From: Alphaproteobacteria bacterium UBA7314
GTDB taxonomy: Bacteria; Pseudomonadota; Alphaproteobacteria; MPNO01; UBA830
DNA: 5,497 nucleotides
NCBI GenBank assembly: GCA_002471575.1
Contig: DKQG01000018.1
Span: 1-5,497, forward strand
Reading direction: 5' to 3'
Shown piece after piece: positions 1 through 5,497 of the stretch. Under the pieces are notes generated by a model, which was not told the origin of the DNA, searched no databases, and worked only from the letters and a program-made list of their open reading frames with translations. Made by a program: the position numbers and the translations under genes. Numbering within the stretch: the stretch's first letter is position 1; each line of letters opens with the position of its first letter.

Positions 1-181
1 CCAAGTCCATTACATTCCGTTGCACAGGATGCCCGCCTTTCGGCCATTCTGCGACGGACAATCGTTTCCGGGCGCAGAATCATACTATGCCCGGTGTCTG
101 TCATTACCCCTGTTCTTCGGCATGAAAGACGACGAGGTAAAGTTCGTCGTCGACAACCTCTCGGAACTTTTGTTCGGATAA
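1..181 (+). CDS. C-terminal end of a DegT/DnrJ/EryC1/StrS sugar aminotransferase, probably PseC-like (5' end outside window)
   Basis: Reading from base 2, an open frame of 59 codons ends at TAA 179-181. It starts QVHYIPLHRMPAF, continues through FPGAESYYARCLSLPLFFGM, and ends with an acidic-hydrophobic helix closing in LSELLFG. From family knowledge, a VHY-P-H segment, then FP-AE-YY, then LSLPL-(5-6 residues)-D-EV closes PLP-dependent sugar aminotransferases. The wording is closest to PseC, which aminates UDP-4-keto-6-deoxy-L-AltNAc at C4 on the way to pseudaminic acid. The PLP lysine and the rest of the active site lie upstream of the window, so specificity is not proved; LegC-like or perosamine-synthase-like enzymes remain possible. 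The next gene, an acetyltransferase, begins 15 bases downstream, which fits the familiar pairing of amination with N-acetylation of the new amine. Confidence 0.8.
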   Translation, partial: QVHYIPLHRMPAFRPFCDGQSFPGAESYYARCLSLPLFFGMKDDEVKFVVDNLSELLFG

Positions 182-196
182 GCCCAGGCCAGTTCC

Positions 197-736
197 ATGA
201 TCGTTGAAACGCCCCTCGCCACGCAGCGGCTGCTGCTCGACACGCTGACGCCGCAAACAGCCTCGGGTTCCTATGCGAGCTGGTTTTCAGATCCCTACGT
301 TACCCGATTCATAGAAGGGGGCCGGGAGAAACCGTCGTCGGAGGAGTTGGAGCAGTACATATCGGGCATGAACGAAAGTCCCTACGATTTGTTGTTGGGC
401 ATTTTCATGCAGGATACGCGCACGCATATAGGAAATATAAAGATCGGATCAATCGACCGATTTCACAAACGTGGTGACATCGGCCTTCTGATCGGTGAGC
501 GATCCCAGTGGGGAAAAGGATACGGATCGGAGGCAATTGGAGCCGTTACCGAATATGCGGAAAAGCCGCTCGGCCTGCGTAGAGTATTCGCGGGGTGTCA
601 TGCGACCAATGCCGGATCCGTCGCGGCGTTCGTGAAAGCCGGGTTCGAAATCGAGGGTCGCATGCGGGAACACGCAAGAGATGGCGACACATTTGTCGAT
701 GGAATTATCGTCGGCAAGCGGCTCGGTGAAAGATGA
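197..736 (+). CDS. GNAT-family (RimJ/RimL-type) N-acetyltransferase, candidate amino-sugar acetyltransferase
   Basis: This 179-residue protein has the usual length and layout of a single-domain acyl-CoA-dependent GNAT enzyme. The N-terminal strand LATQRLLLDTLTP (residues 7-19) is typical of the RimJ/RimL branch. Strands follow around residues 65-100 (LLLGIFM, HIGNIKIGSI, GDIGLLIG). The CoA pyrophosphate loop is QWGKGYG (104-110), before the helix SEAIGAVTEYA. The segment ATNAGSVAAFVKAGF (136-150) is the standard Asn-containing helix and GF turn near the C-terminus. No signal peptide or membrane segment is seen, so it should be cytoplasmic. It lies 15 bases after a PseC-like aminotransferase, so a PseH-like role (acetylating the C4 amine of the UDP-amino sugar) is the best inference. 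Protein-N-terminal or another amino-sugar acetylation cannot be excluded. The start at 197 has only a weak AGG (186-188) upstream. Its stop overlaps the next start as ATGA (733-736), implying translational coupling. Confidence 0.85.
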   Translation: MIVETPLATQRLLLDTLTPQTASGSYASWFSDPYVTRFIEGGREKPSSEELEQYISGMNESPYDLLLGIFMQDTRTHIGNIKIGSIDRFHKRGDIGLLIGERSQWGKGYGSEAIGAVTEYAEKPLGLRRVFAGCHATNAGSVAAFVKAGFEIEGRMREHARDGDTFVDGIIVGKRLGER

Positions 737-2514
737 TCTCTGAGTCGGGACCGGATTCGGCCCGGGTTCGCTACTGCGAAAGCCGGCGCCTTCACCTGGT
801 GGGCGGTGGAGGACGGGACAACACGATAGACATAGAAAAAGATATCGTCTCCGACCCAAGCGTCATTGCGGAGCATACACGGCTCGGACAGGCATCCGTC
901 GAGGGGCTCCCCGACCCCTATCCTGACGAGACCGCATTGGAGTTTGCGAGGCGCGACGTCACCGACCTTGTAAACGCACTGGTGAATGTCTGGGCAGACC
1001 GCCTGAACTCGCGGCACAGCAAAAATTATTCAGTCGATTTTTGGCGCATGCTGCTTTTGCCCTGGCTTTGCGAGATCGTTCAGCGGACTCATGCCCGTTG
1101 GCGGTCACTGGAGCTGATCGCTGCGGAACATGCGGCGGGTTCGGTGCAAGTCAGAACCATAGAAACAAATCATCTATGGCCATTTTTAGACGTAAGGTCA
1201 TTCCAAGAGCATCTCTATCATCACGAGAAATTCGGCTGGTGGCTCGATTCCGTTTTGCTAGATCATTTAAGTTCCCCTGCATTCAAAATTGAAGTTATCA
1301 GAGTTGATCCCGAGCTGCCCGTCCCTAAAGCGTCAGAGTCGGGTATCGGCCGAATCGGTTTTCTGCGCCGGGCTAAACTGTCAATTGGGCTGACTGACAT
1401 CATCGGCGCGCGATACTGGGGGCTGTTTCTGGCGATCTACGCCAGCATGATCGGGGGGCGTGTACAGCAGAGAGATATGCAGCCCCGAACCCTTCCCGAT
1501 TGGCATCACAAATTTCCCGCAGGTTTTCTTAATGCAATCGATCAAATTCTTACCGCTACCATACCCAAAACCTATACCGATAATTTCCGCACACTCGAAA
1601 TGCTGGGTCAGTCTTTTCGATACCGAAAAGGTCGGGTCCGTATCGGCAGTATCGACTACTGGAACGATGAGGAAAAAATAGTCGCAGCGCTCGCTAGAGA
1701 AGCGGGAGAAAACTTTGCGGTGACGCAGCACGGCAGCTTTTATGGGCAGATGCGATATAATGTTTTGGCGACCGAGGGAGAATATAAGTATGGGAGGTTT
1801 TTTAGTTGGGGTTTCGACAAACATGACGATTACGTCGCTGACTTTACTCCTCTCCCGTCGCCCTACCTGGCAAAGTTGCGTGACCGCCATCGACTAAGAA
1901 ATAACGAGCTTATAATTGTCGGGGATCCCATCCGCTTCGGGGTAACAAGAATTGCGCCTCAGCCCAGAGGCGGAGAATGGCTGAATTACTGTAGTGATAC
2001 CGTAGAGTTCCTGTCTACTCTGGACGATGAAAAACTCGACAACACCGTTTTCCGCCCGTATGTCAATGCCCAAACGGACATAACGGATGAGCACATCGTT
2101 CGAGACTTTCCCCAAGTCGGGCGGCTCGAAGGTGATCTGCATGCCAGAATGTGTAGTTGCCGCCTCCTAGTTCTTTGCAGCCCGAATACGACAATGATTC
2201 TGGCGATGGCGGCCAATGTGCCGATGGTTGCTTTCTGGCGACCCGAGTACTTCTCTCTCAGCCCTACAGCCCAGCCTTTTTTTGAAGAACTCCGCAGCGC
2301 AGGAATTCTATTTCACTCACCGCGCGAGGCCGCGAGCACCGTAAACGGAGTGTGGAAACGCTCTTCAGAGTGGTGGAGCCATCCGGTACGACAGTCAGCC
2401 CGCCGAAACTGGAGCAAACAATTTGCTCGCTCTGACCGCAACTGGCGATCGGCTTGGATCAGAGAAATCCTGAAAACTGCATATCCCTCAAAGAGAGAAA
2501 AATGGTGCCGATAG
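733..2514 (+). CDS. LIC12162-family putative surface-polysaccharide transferase
   Basis: I recognise this 593-residue protein as a LIC12162-type transferase, a family of roughly 600 residues known from O-antigen and other surface-glycan loci, with no reaction known to me. An N-terminal block has LNSRHSKNYS (91-100) followed by FWRMLLLPWL (103-112) and an aromatic/Arg helix, the family hallmark. The central block has TQHGSFYGQM (331-340) and FFSWGF (356-361) followed by a Pro-rich PLPSPYL stretch. A C-terminal GT-B-like block has LCSPNTTMILAMAANVPMVAFW (481-502), where other GT-B enzymes hold the nucleotide-sugar or CDP-activated donor, then a Trp/Arg-rich tail. The first 60 residues are divergent and Gly-rich (LVGGGG at 22-27). 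There is no signal peptide; residues 228-242 are hydrophobic but short. It starts within the GNAT stop (ATGA) and its end overlaps the next gene by 13 bases. The interior, about 1140-1880, is AT-richer than the ends. Substrate unknown; sugar, nonulosonate or polyol-phosphate transfer are all possible. Confidence 0.75.
   Translation: MISESGPDSARVRYCESRRLHLVGGGGRDNTIDIEKDIVSDPSVIAEHTRLGQASVEGLPDPYPDETALEFARRDVTDLVNALVNVWADRLNSRHSKNYSVDFWRMLLLPWLCEIVQRTHARWRSLELIAAEHAAGSVQVRTIETNHLWPFLDVRSFQEHLYHHEKFGWWLDSVLLDHLSSPAFKIEVIRVDPELPVPKASESGIGRIGFLRRAKLSIGLTDIIGARYWGLFLAIYASMIGGRVQQRDMQPRTLPDWHHKFPAGFLNAIDQILTATIPKTYTDNFRTLEMLGQSFRYRKGRVRIGSIDYWNDEEKIVAALAREAGENFAVTQHGSFYGQMRYNVLATEGEYKYGRFFSWGFDKHDDYVADFTPLPSPYLAKLRDRHRLRNNELIIVGDPIRFGVTRIAPQPRGGEWLNYCSDTVEFLSTLDDEKLDNTVFRPYVNAQTDITDEHIVRDFPQVGRLEGDLHARMCSCRLLVLCSPNTTMILAMAANVPMVAFWRPEYFSLSPTAQPFFEELRSAGILFHSPREAASTVNGVWKRSSEWWSHPVRQSARRNWSKQFARSDRNWRSAWIREILKTAYPSKREKWCR
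2491..2504 (+). promoter_or_regulatory. Ribosome-binding site deciding the oxidoreductase start
   Basis: The purine run AAGAGAG (2491-2497) stands 4 bases before ATG 2502, inside the last codons of the LIC12162 gene. No comparable purine run is visible in the few bases before the alternative ATG at 2454. This favours the shorter protein and reinitiation by ribosomes finishing the upstream gene at TAG 2512-2514. Confidence 0.45.
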
Positions 2515-3692
2515 GTTCGAACCCGAATGTCGACTACGATTCGATCGTTGTTGGTGCCAGCCCTACCAGTTTGTTTGAAGCTGCGGCAATGGCAGAAGCT
2601 GGGAAACGCGTTCTAGTCGTAGATCGCTCCGACAAGGTCGGGGGGGCTTGGTCAACTCTCTCTTTCGAAGATTTAGGTATCGTCGAGTGCGGCACACACT
2701 ATTTGGTTGATTTGCCTAACGTATACCCGTTCATGGAAGAACTGCCTGGGCTTGTTTTAACTCTTTTGGAACCACCACCAGAGTATGTCTTAGCAAGATC
2801 AATTTTAGGCTTCCGTCGAGTCAGTTTTACAAGAAAATGGGGTTCTCAGGTATCACCGCGGCTATATCGAGGAGAGTTTTCCTGGCGATCTTTGCGAAAC
2901 TTGATCAGTCCATACTATAGATCCGCGATGGGAATCCTCAGCCCAACGCCTCGCCGCAAACCATTCAAATATATTGTCGGTGGCACCCCGGCTCTCGTCG
3001 AAAGTCTGGAACACGTTGTTCGGCTTGGGAATTTTGACCTTAAACTCAATGGAAAGTTGGATGATGTCGAGATAGATACGATCTCTAGTTTGGTCAAATG
3101 CCGCATTAACGGCGATATGGTTTGCTCAGGCGAACTCTTTGTGCCCGGGTCAGCTAAACTCACTCATGTGTTGATAAATGGTATCGATACCCAGTTGCCG
3201 GGTGAGGTTATTGAAAACGTTCAGGTGCACTTTTTGGTTGACGGTGCAAAAGAAAAAAAGATGTCCTTCGTTCAATTTTCCGGGTCGCAATTTGCCGAAA
3301 TGGCTAGTGATCTGACAGAGTTTTATCGCCCAAACACAGAGCGTCCGAATTCTCGTCTTTTATCTGCCTATGTTCCTTCGGACGTGCCCCGGACCCGGTC
3401 CACTGTGGAAGCCATCATTGCCGAATTAAAAGAAGCCGGTCTGCTCGAGGAACAGGCCAGGCTCGTGGACTTCTATTGGACACTAGTGGAATTGCCCCAA
3501 AGGTCGAGAGAAGAGCTGGATAAAATTTCAAATCTTGGGCAAGGACTGATCCGAACCCTATATACGCATAGCTTTTCCATGGCTGTTTCGCACAATGCGG
3601 CTAAATGGCAACCGGCGATACAGGAGATCACGAGTAGTTTTGAAGCTGAAAGCTCTAATCCGCTCTCAAACGCAGAATATGGTAAGGCGTGA
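2502..3692 (+). CDS. Rossmann-fold (probably FAD-dependent) oxidoreductase with atypical dinucleotide loop
   Basis: From ATG 2502 the protein has 396 residues. It opens with a beta-strand and nucleotide loop, DYDSIVVGASPTSL (11-24), a long Ala-rich helix, then VLVVDRSDKVGGAW (37-50 region), where Asp41 would bind the adenosine ribose and the GGAW turn is typical of FAD-binding amine-oxidase/UDP-galactopyranose-mutase-like folds. VECGTHYL (61-68) resembles the -xGxH- segment of that superfamily, and YIVGGTPALVESL (157-169) resembles its glycine-containing loop before the substrate domain. The loop reads G-A-S-P-T-S instead of GxGxxG. I see no clear C-terminal FAD motif. An upstream in-frame ATG at 2454 exists, but 2502 is preferred because purine-rich AAGAGAG (2491-2497) precedes it and the homologous region starts soon after. 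The gene overlaps the LIC12162 gene by 13 bases and ends inside the convergent FemAB-like gene. Sampled lines are AT-richer than the methyltransferase gene. Role in glycan modification is inferred from location only. Confidence 0.7.
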   Translation: MVPIGSNPNVDYDSIVVGASPTSLFEAAAMAEAGKRVLVVDRSDKVGGAWSTLSFEDLGIVECGTHYLVDLPNVYPFMEELPGLVLTLLEPPPEYVLARSILGFRRVSFTRKWGSQVSPRLYRGEFSWRSLRNLISPYYRSAMGILSPTPRRKPFKYIVGGTPALVESLEHVVRLGNFDLKLNGKLDDVEIDTISSLVKCRINGDMVCSGELFVPGSAKLTHVLINGIDTQLPGEVIENVQVHFLVDGAKEKKMSFVQFSGSQFAEMASDLTEFYRPNTERPNSRLLSAYVPSDVPRTRSTVEAIIAELKEAGLLEEQARLVDFYWTLVELPQRSREELDKISNLGQGLIRTLYTHSFSMAVSHNAAKWQPAIQEITSSFEAESSNPLSNAEYGKA

Positions 3693-4674
3693 TCGAGCCA
3701 CCAAAACTTAGCTTGAAATATCCGCGCTTCGGACTGTTTATCCCTTCGAGGTCGGCTTCTGGGAAACCGTCTCGTTCCATCTCCTGAAAGGCATGCCACA
3801 GGACTGCAGTACCAGTGTGGCCAGAGCGAAGGGTAGGATCGTTTGCACCATATAGATAATACGCCCGTTTTGAGTCCACTCCGAAAATCGCCACACTACC
3901 GACAGTCTGGCCAGGCTCCGAGCACTGGTACATCCGCAGTCGCCCGCCTGCCTTCAGCCGGTCGACGGCGCTCAAAATTTCTCTCATCTCCTCAGGCGGC
4001 GGGGTCAGGTTCTGCACCTCGAATGTCTTCCGGTATAGCTCTTCGAACACGCTGGCGTCATAGCTTTCCCGCGTCTCAACACCCGCCTTCAAAGCGTAGC
4101 GAATTTCCTGTCGCCGGGATTTGTTGCATGCGGCATAGACGGGATTATTGTTCAGGTCTCTTTCTTGCGCGCCTGTAATCTCGACGACGCTCGTATAACG
4201 CAGGCTGATATCGAATTTATGCTTTTCGGTTCCGTAGTTGTGCCAAACAAACGGCCGCAGGTCGGACATCGTGTAATGAACCGACATTTCCAGCCGCCCG
4301 TAATGCTCCGACAGATCACGAACAATAGCTGACGTGATACGAAACTCTTCGGACAATCTCTGAGCCTGATTCTGGTTGGGATCGTGCGGAGCAAAGAGAA
4401 TGCCGTTGTAGACCAGGAGGCCCGCGTGCAAGCACCCGGTCCCGTCCTCCGTCTCCAGCAGCGCGACAGCGGCGACAATCCGTTTGTTTTTTTGGCAGTA
4501 CCACAAAGATGGGCGAAAACGCGAAGCGCCGACAAACTCCGTCAGAGAAAAAATCGTTCCCTGAGGAGACGCCTCTACGAATTTATCCCAGTCACTATCA
4601 GGCTCCGCCTGGGTCAACGAATATGTCGACAGATCCATCAGCCGATCAACGTAGAAACCGTCGTCGCGTTCCAT
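3655..4674 (-). CDS. FemAB-like / GNAT-fold acyltransferase
   Basis: The gene gives 339 residues, the usual size for proteins with a doubled GNAT fold (FemAB or Acetyltransf_6 type). The N-terminal half begins with a Trp-containing helix, DSDWDKFVEASPQGTIFSL (26-44). It then has the strands IVAAVALLE and LLVYNGILF. The linker SRRQEIRYALKAGVETRES (186-204) is the characteristic Arg/Lys-rich helix before the second GNAT domain. That second domain has GRLRMYQC (244-251), TVGSVAIFGV, AYYLYGAND (271-279), a helix with W293, then ADLEGINSP (307-315) and KRGYFKLSFGG (316-326), the closing FK-xFGG signature of the family. FemAB proteins pass amino acids from aminoacyl-tRNA to peptidoglycan; relatives transfer other acyl groups. 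ATG 4674 is chosen because GGAAG (4686-4682, - strand) sits 7 bases before it. The frame stays open for 236 further codons upstream, but that part is antisense to the methyltransferase gene. Cytoplasmic; substrate unknown. Confidence 0.8.
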   Translation of the reverse strand: MERDDGFYVDRLMDLSTYSLTQAEPDSDWDKFVEASPQGTIFSLTEFVGASRFRPSLWYCQKNKRIVAAVALLETEDGTGCLHAGLLVYNGILFAPHDPNQNQAQRLSEEFRITSAIVRDLSEHYGRLEMSVHYTMSDLRPFVWHNYGTEKHKFDISLRYTSVVEITGAQERDLNNNPVYAACNKSRRQEIRYALKAGVETRESYDASVFEELYRKTFEVQNLTPPPEEMREILSAVDRLKAGGRLRMYQCSEPGQTVGSVAIFGVDSKRAYYLYGANDPTLRSGHTGTAVLWHAFQEMERDGFPEADLEGINSPKRGYFKLSFGGSITPYHILRLRAD

Positions 4675-4731
4675 CCAAATTCTTCCATTATTGCAGCTCG
4701 AATCTGCTGCCACTGAATAGTAACGATCTTC
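4675..4731. promoter_or_regulatory. Short divergent intergenic region between FemAB-like and methyltransferase genes
   Basis: Fifty-seven bases separate two start codons that face away from each other, so at least one promoter is expected here or inside the flanking coding ends. For the FemAB-like gene I see a good ribosome-binding site, GGAAG, at 4686-4682. A weak sigma-70-like pair also reads leftwards: TACTAT (4722-4717) with TTTTCG (4745-4740), 17 bases apart and inside the start of the methyltransferase gene. For the methyltransferase I see neither a clear Shine-Dalgarno sequence nor a convincing promoter. A short inverted repeat, GCAGC (4693-4697) and GCTGC (4706-4710), is centred in the gap, but 5-base arms may be chance. 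Confidence 0.35.
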
Positions 4732-5424
4732 ATGACTGACGAAAAGAATACCGCCAAGACCTATGATCGGGTCTGGGATGAGATTTACGGTCGCAACGAG
4801 CAACTCAATCTTTACCCGGTTGATCGGGTTGTCTCTTTCCTGTTCGAAAGCCGGGGTGCTCTGACTTCGAAAGACCAGCCGCTGCGGGTTATGGAAGTCG
4901 GGTGTGGCGCCTGCAACAATCTCTGGTTTGCGGCGCGCGAAGGGTGTGACGTTGCCGGCATTGACGCAAGCGAGGCGGCTATCCGCTTCGGGCAGAACCG
5001 GTTCGCCGAGGAAGCGCTGACCGGGGATCTCCGCGTCGGAGACTTCACGGCACTGCCGTTTGAGGATTGTTCGTTCGACATCGCGATCAACCGTGCGGCG
5101 CTGACGCAAACCGGTCTTTCGTCTGCCAAACAGGCTGTCGAAGAAGTTCATCGCGTGCTGCGGCCTGGCGGGCGGTTCTATAACGAACTGTACGGAACCC
5201 GGACAACGGCCGGAGGCAGAGAGGGCCCTGACGGCGTGACTCTGGACATAACCGGACGTCTCGCCGGCGTCGGTCAGATCTGTTTCTACGATGAAGAAAG
5301 GATCGATTCCCTGTTCGGCGAAGGCTGGAACATTCTTCTTCAGGAACACCACGAAATTTCCAATCTTCTTGCAGCGCCACACGACATCGTGGGCAACTGG
5401 CTGTTGGTCGCGGAGCGGTCCTAA
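4732..5424 (+). CDS. Class I SAM-dependent methyltransferase of a glycan locus
   Basis: This 230-residue protein has the ordered motifs of a Rossmann-like methyltransferase. Motif I is VMEVGCGACNNLWF (53-66), where G57-G59 line the SAM pocket. The acidic ribose-binding residue is D78 in GIDAS. Motif II/III is GDFTALPFEDCSFD (103-116), and the post-motif is LRPGGRFY (143-150). The leader VWDEIYGRNEQLNLYP (14-29) before the fold resembles methyltransferases I associate with nonulosonic-acid and O-antigen loci, where O- or N-methylation of a sugar is plausible. No membrane segment or signal peptide is seen. ATG 4732 is the only reasonable start: an in-frame TGA lies at 4714 and no other start codon lies between. 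No Shine-Dalgarno sequence is evident before it. Its stop shares a base with the next start (TAATG, 5422-5426), suggesting coupled expression. This gene is richer in G+C than the oxidoreductase gene. The methyl acceptor is unknown. Confidence 0.88.
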   Translation: MTDEKNTAKTYDRVWDEIYGRNEQLNLYPVDRVVSFLFESRGALTSKDQPLRVMEVGCGACNNLWFAAREGCDVAGIDASEAAIRFGQNRFAEEALTGDLRVGDFTALPFEDCSFDIAINRAALTQTGLSSAKQAVEEVHRVLRPGGRFYNELYGTRTTAGGREGPDGVTLDITGRLAGVGQICFYDEERIDSLFGEGWNILLQEHHEISNLLAAPHDIVGNWLLVAERS

Positions 5425-5497
5425 TGACCGGAGAAACCCTTCATGGCTGGGCTGCGGATCTTTTTCCCCTCTGCCGGAGCTTAACCGGCGACGGCAC
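5424..5497 (+). CDS. N-terminus of a probable DUF4910 (M28-peptidase-like) protein, cut by the window edge
   Basis: An ATG at 5424, overlapping the methyltransferase TAA by one base, opens a frame that stays open to the window end (25 readable residues). A GGAG at 5412-5415 sits 8 bases before the start and supports it. The residues LHGWAADLFPLCRSLTGDGT match what I know of the very start of DUF4910-domain proteins, whose first segment reads roughly LFP-RS-TGDG-R-TL and precedes an aminopeptidase-like, zinc-binding M28 fold. Such genes are common in O-antigen and nonulosonic-acid loci, where their substrate is not established. The metal ligands lie beyond the window, so the assignment rests on this short signature and on gene context. 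A different small protein is possible but less likely. Confidence 0.6.
   Translation, partial: MTGETLHGWAADLFPLCRSLTGDG

Noticed and set aside
733..930. A frameshift or truncation at the N-terminus of the LIC12162 protein, because its first 60 residues look divergent.
   Set aside because: The frame is uninterrupted, the ATGA coupling is normal, and the total length fits the family, so divergence is the simpler reading.
598..1017. A 139-residue - strand reading frame across the GNAT/LIC12162 junction.
   Set aside because: It is antisense to two well-supported genes and shows no domain, motif or ribosome-binding site.
1381..1890. A 169-residue - strand reading frame inside the LIC12162 gene.
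   Set aside because: It is a shadow of the conserved + strand frame, with Cys/Lys-rich low-pattern sequence and no recognisable family.
2454..2501. A start for the oxidoreductase at ATG 2454, adding 16 residues.
   Set aside because: The added residues are polar, lie antecedent to the fold, and overlap the LIC12162 gene more deeply; the ATG at 2502 has a purine-rich site just before it.
4693..4710. Inverted repeat GCAGC-8-GCTGC as an operator or terminator.
   Set aside because: Five-base arms are expected by chance at this density, and there is no following T-run; kept only as a remark in the intergenic entry.
4691..4724. A rightward sigma-70 promoter for the methyltransferase using TTGCAG (4691-4696) with TGAATA or TAGTAA.
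   Set aside because: The candidate -10 boxes match the consensus at only two or three positions, and the leader would be almost absent.
4675..5382. A 236-codon upstream extension of the FemAB-like reading frame on the - strand, which would make a 575-residue protein.
   Set aside because: It is fully antisense to the methyltransferase gene, whose SAM motifs are clear; the extension has no recognisable domain, and a good ribosome-binding site and ATG at 4674 mark the ordinary start.

Overview
The window is a gene-dense piece of a bacterial surface-glycan locus. It most resembles a nonulosonic (pseudaminic-type) sugar locus of the kind that supplies flagellin glycosylation, O-antigen or capsule. 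The moderately high but uneven G+C, the ATGA/TAATG translational couplings and the mix of families suggest a Gram-negative proteobacterium, perhaps an alphaproteobacterium. That placement is an impression, not a demonstration.

Left part (1-3692, + strand). The window opens in the last 59 codons of a DegT/PseC-type sugar aminotransferase. After 15 bases comes a RimJ/RimL-type GNAT acetyltransferase, which in this position is the natural candidate for acylating the amino sugar made by the aminotransferase. Its stop overlaps the start of a 593-residue protein that I recognise as a LIC12162-family putative transferase, a poorly characterised family of surface-polysaccharide loci. This in turn overlaps by 13 bases a Rossmann-fold, probably FAD-dependent, oxidoreductase with a non-canonical dinucleotide-binding loop. 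These four genes look like one operon.

Right part. A FemAB/GNAT-fold gene lies on the - strand (4674 down to 3655). Its 3' end overlaps the oxidoreductase gene tail-to-tail by 38 bases. Only 57 bases away, a class I SAM-dependent methyltransferase (4732-5424) runs in the opposite direction. It shares one base with the start of a gene cut by the window edge, whose first 25 residues look like the start of a DUF4910 (M28-peptidase-like) protein.

Reading them together (inference): the aminotransferase and GNAT build or acylate a 4-amino sugar. The LIC12162 protein may transfer a sugar or sugar derivative. The oxidoreductase, FemAB-like protein and methyltransferase may add uncommon decorations such as oxidation, aminoacyl or acyl groups, and methyl groups. 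None of the substrates can be read from the sequence. I see no tRNA, rRNA, CRISPR array, insertion sequence or convincing terminator, and no stretch over 300 bases lacks a gene.
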